Source: JBEVNR01 sp040507985
Lineage (GTDB): Bacteria; Pseudomonadota; Alphaproteobacteria; Rickettsiales; UBA6187
Assembly (NCBI GenBank): GCA_040507985.1
Contig: JBEVNR010000013.1
Span: forward strand, 1 to 10,260
Direction of reading: 5' to 3'
Length of the DNA: 10,260 nt
Part shown: in pieces, positions 6,807-10,260 of the stretch
Layout: the number at the start of each line of letters is the position of its first letter
Numbering within the stretch: position 1 is the stretch's first letter
The notes under the pieces: generated by a model
What the model was told of the DNA's origin: nothing
Databases searched by the model: none
Seen by the model: only the letters and a program-made list of their open reading frames with translations
Position numbers and translations under genes: made by a program

Positions 6807-8549
6807 ATGTCATTCAAATTATTGGCGGGATTAGGCTTTAAAGGGTCGCGATACGCCTATGCGCGCGGAGAAAAAAACCTCCGTAAATACGACGCTCTGA
6901 TCGAAGACGTCGTTCGCCATCTTCTTGTGAACGAAAAAGAAGGATTTTGGAGCGATGTTCGCTATAATTTGTGCCTCATTGACGATAAAAACGCGCAATA
7001 TCGAGACGTCCGCGACGTGTACAACGCTTCGGCCGAAGAGGAGTTAGTCCGACGATTTTTAGACAAGATCGGCCATTTCGACGCCAAGGAAGACGCGCGC
7101 CGGCATAACGAAAAAATAGAGGAAATTTTTTCCGACTCGAGCTTGTCTCCGGAGGAACAAAAAAAACTTCGGAAATTTCGGGCGCGCCACTCGGTTTATA
7201 AAAATTTCGACGATTATCGGCTTGATCTGAACCGCACGTTACGCACCCTTGCGCCCGGTCGCGTGGCGTTATTTTTGCATGCGGAGCATTCCCTGCGAAA
7301 GCTCGACGCGACGCCGCCGGAAGAGCGTAACGCGAAGATACGCCATGAGGTAAAAAGATGCGCGTTCATGGCAAGAAAAATGTTTTTGGAAGACGCCAAA
7401 AAAGTGGAAAATAAATTGCTTATCGCAAACATCTTCGGCCGTACCGTCGCAGGAACAGCCTCGGGGATGGCTGTTGGAGCAGTAGGAGACGCGACGCTAG
7501 CCGGAGGCGCCTCGCTCGGCGTATTGGCCGGCGTCGGGGCGCTCGGAGGGTTCGTCAACGGTTTCGTCACGGGCGTATCAAAATACGGAACGAAAATATC
7601 CACGCTGGTGAAAACCTATGACAAGCGCATTGAGGCAAGCGTCGGATACATCGTCGAATCCGAGATAGACGAAACGCTTCACGGCATGATGCAAGACGCG
7701 GGATTGACGTATCTTCCGGGAAAAAATGCGTCCATAAGCAAAGCAAGGCAAGAGGAAATAGAAAAGATATTGGACGTCGCCGACCCGAGCGCGGCGACGG
7801 CAATAGCCGACTCCCTGTTTAACGCGCTACGGGAAAGGGGAAAAGACAAACAAGATCCGGATTTTAATCCCTGGAAAAACGCTTCGCCGCAAACGCTAAA
7901 TTTATTGACAAAAATCGTGGGCGACGCCGCTCCCGCACCGGAGCCGACGCCATACGAGAAAGAATTGCTTGGCAGAATTGAACGATTAGAAAACCAAAAC
8001 GCTACTTTACGTCAAGAGAACAAATTCATACTTCAAAGAGTGGAGGATATTGAGCGCAAAATGAGAAAACAAGAAACCCTCGTCGACGTAAACTTGCAAT
8101 CTTCGCAAAAAAAAGATTGGGAAGAGAAATATTCGCAGAGGTCGAGCAAGAGGCAAGGAGTGATCGTCGCCTTCTCAATGCCCGTTCAAGAAAGCGTCGT
8201 TGCCGAAACAACTTCCCTTAAGCCGATTTTTACGAAAGAAACGGCGACTTCATACGTCAAGCAAGCGGAGAAGGACAAACTTAAGGCGTTGTTTTGCATC
8301 GCCGAAAAAAAAGCCGAGGAGTTGCGCGCTTCGGAGGTCCTCGCCTCTTCTTCGGTTGCTCCCCTCAATACGTATAGAAAGGGAGAGCGGATGAAATTGT
8401 CTCGACTCTATCGCTATGATCCCCAAAAGCAGGCGATGGTAAAAGCCGGAAGAAAAAAAGACGCACAAAAAAACCAAAGCTGGGTGAGCAGGGTTGCCGC
8501 GTCGCGCGCCGAATCCAGGGGGGAGCAACTCAACGATGGCAGGGCTTAA
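6807..8549 (+). CDS. 580-aa protein of unknown function with glycine-rich hydrophobic segment and leucine-zipper coiled coil
   Basis: I recognise no family. Residues 1-200 are charged and helical, rich in Lys, Glu and Arg. Residues 205-261 are a strikingly glycine/alanine-rich hydrophobic stretch (GTASGMAVGAVGDATLAGG and on) with G-x3-G spacing. It resembles glycine-zipper hairpins that insert in membranes. A linker follows, then a coiled coil at about 383-430 with L387, L394, L401, I408 and I415 exactly seven apart and I391, N398, N405, V412, M419 at the other core positions, as in dimeric zippers. The C-terminal 150 residues are basic and low in structure cues. No N-terminal signal peptide is seen. 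The gene is monocistronic with weak upstream SD (TAGG) and a long A+T-rich leader. Codon choice is more A+T-rich than in dcd or recG. A membrane-active or secreted effector is possible but unproven. Confidence 0.85.
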   Translation: MSFKLLAGLGFKGSRYAYARGEKNLRKYDALIEDVVRHLLVNEKEGFWSDVRYNLCLIDDKNAQYRDVRDVYNASAEEELVRRFLDKIGHFDAKEDARRHNEKIEEIFSDSSLSPEEQKKLRKFRARHSVYKNFDDYRLDLNRTLRTLAPGRVALFLHAEHSLRKLDATPPEERNAKIRHEVKRCAFMARKMFLEDAKKVENKLLIANIFGRTVAGTASGMAVGAVGDATLAGGASLGVLAGVGALGGFVNGFVTGVSKYGTKISTLVKTYDKRIEASVGYIVESEIDETLHGMMQDAGLTYLPGKNASISKARQEEIEKILDVADPSAATAIADSLFNALRERGKDKQDPDFNPWKNASPQTLNLLTKIVGDAAPAPEPTPYEKELLGRIERLENQNATLRQENKFILQRVEDIERKMRKQETLVDVNLQSSQKKDWEEKYSQRSSKRQGVIVAFSMPVQESVVAETTSLKPIFTKETATSYVKQAEKDKLKALFCIAEKKAEELRASEVLASSSVAPLNTYRKGERMKLSRLYRYDPQKQAMVKAGRKKDAQKNQSWVSRVAASRAESRGEQLNDGRA

Positions 8550-8556
8550 TTCGTTT

Positions 8557-8629
8557 AAAAAAACGGCATTGCTAGCCTAACATAGTTATGGTTCGGTTTC
8601 GTTTGACCATGATGATGGCGCAATGCCGT
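8557..8629 (-). terminator. Long hairpin with U-tract on the minus strand
   Basis: ACGGCATTGC (8563-8572) is perfectly complementary to GCAATGCCGT (8620-8629). Three further pairs form inside, GCC 8575-8577 with GGC 8617-8619, after a two-base bulge. Read on the minus strand, the stem is followed by a run of U (A7 at 8557-8563 on the plus strand). That is the form of a Rho-independent terminator with a large, partly structured 39-base loop. It is not a terminator for the 580-aa gene, because on the plus strand no U run follows. It could end a small RNA or the leftward transcript of the 91-aa gene. Confidence 0.5.
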
Positions 8630-8681
8630 CAGTTCGCTGTTTCGCACATTTTTGAATTCAAGCAAATCCTCAAAGCTTACG

Positions 8682-8730
8682 TGGCGATCTCGCCAAAAGT
8701 TCCGTCTCTCTCCCCGGCAGCGGTACGCTG
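8682..8730. repeat. Two small hairpins upstream of the tape-measure remnant
   Basis: TGGCGA-TC-TCGCCA (8682-8695) and CAGCG-GTA-CGCTG (8718-8730) are both perfect inverted repeats in the spacer before the 81-aa gene. With the larger hairpin to the left they make the 225-bp spacer 8550-8774 unusually structured. They may be regulatory, or relics of deleted phage sequence; no promoter stands out. Confidence 0.3.
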
Positions 8731-8774
8731 ACCCGCGCCGTTTCGTAAATCTCAATCTTAAAGGAAAAAACATT

Positions 8775-9020
8775 ATGGACAATTCTATATTCTTATCGCC
8801 CCTGCCTTCGCGCTTTATTGAAAAACGCGAGGTGGCGGAGTTCGGCGAATTTTACGTGCGCCCCACCGGCGGGCTTGTGCCGCACGAAAGGACGGGCGGC
8901 ATGACGGTGAACATTCACGTGACGGGCGTGGCGGACGCGCAGTCCTTCCGCGCGTCAAGCGGGCAGATCGTCGCGGAGACGACGCGCTGCGTGGCGTCGG
9001 CGCGCGCGCGGAACATGTAG
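8775..9020 (+). CDS. 81-aa protein ending like a GTA/prophage tape-measure protein (remnant)
   Basis: The C-terminal half, MTVNIHVTGVADAQSFR (43-59) followed by SSGQIVAETTRCVASARARN, matches the end of alphaproteobacterial GTA-type tape-measure proteins. Those end in a VxxNI-x-TPDxxxFRRSQxQIAAxxxRAxxRGxRN pattern. A tape-measure protein sets tail length and carries a long helical body; here only the terminal tail is present and the usual GEAGPEAILPL segment is missing. ATG 8775 has a good ribosome site (AAAGGA about ten bases upstream), so the fragment may be translated. Bases before about 8790 are less G+C-rich than the rest, suggesting a fusion point after a deletion. The next reading frame starts 15 bases after the stop. 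Either a decayed remnant or an unusually small tail protein. Confidence 0.6.
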   Translation: MDNSIFLSPLPSRFIEKREVAEFGEFYVRPTGGLVPHERTGGMTVNIHVTGVADAQSFRASSGQIVAETTRCVASARARNM

Positions 9021-9034
9021 GGAGAAGGCATGGC

Positions 9035-9175
9035 GTGGACGCCTATTCCGGAACGATTCGCTTCATGAAGCCGCTCGGGAGCGCCGCGAAGGACAATGCG
9101 CCGCCGGAGAACGCCGCCGTCACGTGGGGCGCGTCCGGAGGGCCGGAAGAAAGTTTTGACGAGATGCCGTTTTAA
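9035..9175 (+). CDS. 46-aa reading frame, probable remnant of a tail gene
   Basis: GTG 9035 follows GGAGAAGG (9021-9028) by six bases, an excellent ribosome site, and the codons have the G+C-rich third positions of neighbouring phage genes, so it looks genuinely coding. The stretch ENAAVTWGASGGPE (25-38) resembles the N-terminal FPxxIxxGxxGGPE motif of DUF2460 tail proteins, the gene that normally follows the tape measure in GTAs. After that motif the frame ends in ESFDEMPF and stops. The acidic DEMPF end also looks like the C-terminal tip of single-stranded DNA-binding proteins. Neither identity is secure. The nearby ATG at 9030 opens only a 12-codon frame and is rejected. Confidence 0.5.
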   Translation: MDAYSGTIRFMKPLGSAAKDNAPPENAAVTWGASGGPEESFDEMPF

Positions 9176-9209
9176 TTTTTTTTATATTAAAATATTTATC
9201 AATCAAAAA

Positions 9210-9485
9210 TTAAACGCTATAGTCCTTAATGAGCTTTTTTAAAGCTATCTTTTCTAGATTTGGAAGTTCTCCGTGAGTTACACAGCTTTTTTCGTGGCAA
9301 CTTTTTGCATTTTGAAGTGAGATTAGCAGATTTATTTGCGCAGGACTTTTAAAAGGGTTTTGTTCAAGTTTTTTAATGAGGGCGTCGATATGCCGACCTC
9401 GGGCAACTATGTAATGATGCAGGCATTCAATTAGGTAACGCTGTTCAAGCGGTAAGTGCGCTAATATAAAGGTTTCGCAGCCCAT
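9210..9485 (-). CDS. 91-aa protein of unknown function, antisense to the tail genes
   Basis: I recognise no family. The product begins MGCETFILAHLPLEQRYLIE and contains helix-forming segments around residues 12-42 and 75-88. It has five cysteines and eight histidines, including CLHH near 21-24 and SCHEKSC near 62-68, with spacing that could bind metal, though no standard zinc-finger pattern is complete. The gene is A+T-rich and opposite to the flanking phage genes, as cargo (moron) genes often are. The only in-frame start is ATG 9485, which lacks a purine-rich ribosome site and lies inside the left arm of a perfect inverted repeat. A small regulator or toxin-like protein is conceivable but unsupported. 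The possibility that this frame is not a gene remains. Confidence 0.5.
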   Translation of the reverse strand: MGCETFILAHLPLEQRYLIECLHHYIVARGRHIDALIKKLEQNPFKSPAQINLLISLQNAKSCHEKSCVTHGELPNLEKIALKKLIKDYSV

Positions 9486-9508
9486 GGCTATTTAATAAAT
9501 ATAGCCAT
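9484..9508. promoter_or_regulatory. Perfect 8-bp inverted repeat at the start of the 91-aa gene
   Basis: ATGGCTAT (9484-9491) and ATAGCCAT (9501-9508) flank nine A/T bases. On the minus strand the repeat covers the start codon at 9485 and its immediate upstream region. It could be an operator for a dimeric regulator, or an mRNA hairpin hiding the start codon. Confidence 0.4.
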
Positions 9509-9559
9509 TAATTATCCCTTATTTATCATGTAATCAAGCATTTTTTCGTTCACCCTGTC

Positions 9560-9609
9560 TTCATCGCCTTGCTTTCGTGCGGTAAAATACCCCGTAAAAC
9601 CGTTACGGG
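9560..9609 (+). promoter_or_regulatory. Candidate promoter and 7-bp hairpin masking the NlpC-gene ribosome site
   Basis: TTCATC (9560-9565), 17 bp, then TAAAAT (9583-9588) is a plausible though weak sigma70 promoter. Immediately after it CCCGTAA (9591-9597) pairs perfectly with TTACGGG (9603-9609) around a 5-base loop. The GGGA that serves as ribosome site for ATG 9618 lies in the right arm. If transcription starts upstream the hairpin would hide the site; if it starts about seven bases after this -10, the left arm would be partly missing and the repeat might be an operator instead. Confidence 0.4.
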
Positions 9610-9617
9610 AAAAAATC

Positions 9618-10145
9618 ATGAGAAACGCTCTGTTTGAGCGCCGATTGTTGGCGGAGGAGGCGCGTTCGTGGATCGGGACGGCGTTCGCCCACCAAGGCCG
9701 TCTGAAGAAGACGCGACACGACTTAGGCGGGGTGGATTGCCTCGGGCTGCTCGTCGGCGCGGCGAAGGCGCGGGGGCTGCTGTCGAGCGAACGCGATTCG
9801 GAAGGACGGCGGATTCCGCTGGCCGCCTTCGACTCCCCCGACTACGCCCGCGCGCCTTCGCCGGGGACGCTCGAGTCGGCGTTGCTGCGCCACTCTGAAC
9901 GGGTGTATATGGGCGCGGGCGGCAAATATCCGTTTCAGCACGGCGACATTCTGCTTTTTTCTTTCGGGACGAGGCCGCAGCACGTGGGGATCGTGACGGG
10001 CGGCTCCCGACAAAGTTCCGCTATCTTTACCCGCGCCTACGAGCCTTCGGGCAGGGTGGCGGAAGCCCGTTTGGACGAACGGTGGCTGCGGCTGCTGGCT
10101 GGGGTATATTCCCTGCCGGACTCCGCTTTCGGCGCGGGGGAGTGA
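9618..10145 (+). CDS. Phage/GTA tail NlpC/P60 cell-wall peptidase
   Basis: The 175-aa protein belongs to the NlpC/P60 peptidases found in tail modules of alphaproteobacterial GTAs and prophages (orfg14 type), which open peptidoglycan as the tail engages the cell wall. RSWIGTAFAHQGR at 17-29 is the conserved N-terminal motif. GGVDCLGLL at 38-45 holds the catalytic Cys41, and HGDILLF...RPQHVGIVTGG at 108-129 holds the catalytic His122. The third polar residue is normally the His of an IHA-like motif about 15 residues later; the aligned place here reads FTRAYEP (138 onward), so Arg appears to replace it. The C-terminal W156 and AGVYSLP are typical of complete proteins. ATG 9618 has GGGA eight bases upstream. 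The next gene starts three bases after its stop, so the two are co-transcribed. Confidence 0.88.
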   Translation: MRNALFERRLLAEEARSWIGTAFAHQGRLKKTRHDLGGVDCLGLLVGAAKARGLLSSERDSEGRRIPLAAFDSPDYARAPSPGTLESALLRHSERVYMGAGGKYPFQHGDILLFSFGTRPQHVGIVTGGSRQSSAIFTRAYEPSGRVAEARLDERWLRLLAGVYSLPDSAFGAGE

Positions 10146-10148
10146 CGC

Positions 10149-10260
10149 GTGGCGCAGGTGGCGTTGGGCGCGGCGGGCGGCGCCTTCGGCAAGGGGTTCG
10201 GCAACGCGTGGGCGGGGCCGGCCTTGGGCGCGCTGGGCAACATGGTCGGGTCGTTCGTCG
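10149..10260 (+). CDS. Tail-tip/host-specificity protein (GTA orfg15-like), N-terminus only
   Basis: The first 37 codons of a gene that leaves the window. The peptide starts VAQVALGAAGGAFGKGFGN, a glycine-zipper N-terminus like that of the large GTA/prophage tail-tip protein (TIM-barrel and lambda gpJ-like) encoded right after the NlpC gene. GTG 10149 is the start, with GGGGGAG ending six bases before it and partly inside the NlpC stop region. The order and spacing support the call, but the diagnostic domains are outside the window. Confidence 0.7.
   Translation, partial: MAQVALGAAGGAFGKGFGNAWAGPALGALGNMVGSFV

Larger units (their letters stand above)
9176..9617. other. A+T-rich segment interrupting the tail module
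   Basis: From the stop of the 46-aa frame to the NlpC gene, base composition shifts sharply to A+T. In a GTA order this place would hold the DUF2460 and DUF2163 tail genes. Instead there is an antisense 91-aa gene, a 9-12 bp A/T palindrome near 9184-9195, an inverted repeat at 9484-9508 and a hairpin at 9591-9609. No transposase, terminal repeats or integrase are visible, so the mechanism of insertion or deletion is unknown. Confidence 0.6.

Noticed and set aside
8555..8782. 75-aa minus-strand reading frame
   Set aside because: It starts from TTG with no ribosome site and its C-terminal part is dictated by the hairpin arms; composition does not look coding. Kept only as part of the hairpin observation.
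9030..9068. 12-codon frame from ATG 9030
   Set aside because: It stops after MAWTPIPERFAS. The GTG five bases later uses the same ribosome site and opens the longer frame with coding-like codons.
1..10260. tRNA, rRNA and CRISPR arrays
   Set aside because: No tRNA-like cloverleaf with a TTCGA-type T-loop in the right context, no rRNA signature and no regularly spaced direct repeats were seen on either strand by eye.

Overview
The window looks like a piece of an alphaproteobacterial chromosome. The housekeeping genes have G+C-rich third codon positions and are separated by A+T-rich spacers. The right end carries a short tail module in the order seen in alphaproteobacterial gene transfer agents (GTAs) and related prophages: tape-measure tail, NlpC/P60 peptidase, host-specificity protein. 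The phylum assignment is an inference from gene content and protein motifs; no rRNA or tRNA is present to settle it.

Left part (1-2231): the last 35 codons of an IS1595-family (ISXO2-like) transposase run in from the left edge, and the insertion sequence appears to end near base 135, about 15 bp from the stop codon of recG. RecG is complete (693 aa, minus strand). Middle (2435-6614): a solitary, compositionally different gene encodes what I read as a serpin-like protein with a shortened reactive-centre loop. It faces a minus-strand pair, dcd-murA, joined by an ATGA overlap (dCTP deaminase and UDP-GlcNAc enolpyruvyl transferase). A small exported protein of unknown function follows on the plus strand and converges on a gamma-carbonic-anhydrase-like gene; the two stop codons share one palindromic CTAG.

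Right-centre (6621-8774): an A+T-rich divergent spacer holds a 9-bp dyad, then a 580-aa protein of unknown function. That protein has a glycine-rich hydrophobic segment and a five-heptad leucine-zipper coiled coil. The spacer behind it holds a long hairpin that, on the minus strand, ends in a U-tract. Far right (8775-10260): an 81-aa protein ends like the C-terminal tail of a GTA tape-measure protein and is followed by a 46-aa reading frame. An A+T-rich insert then carries an antisense 91-aa gene of unknown function with an inverted repeat over its start codon. Last come an intact NlpC/P60 tail peptidase and the first 37 codons of a glycine-rich tail-tip/host-specificity protein. The two genes expected between tape measure and NlpC in GTAs (DUF2460 and DUF2163 types) are absent or reduced to a scrap, so this is a rearranged or decaying tail locus.

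The housekeeping genes serve recombination/repair (RecG), nucleotide supply (Dcd) and wall synthesis (MurA). The most unusual content is the serpin-like protein, the 580-aa zipper protein and the remodelled tail locus.
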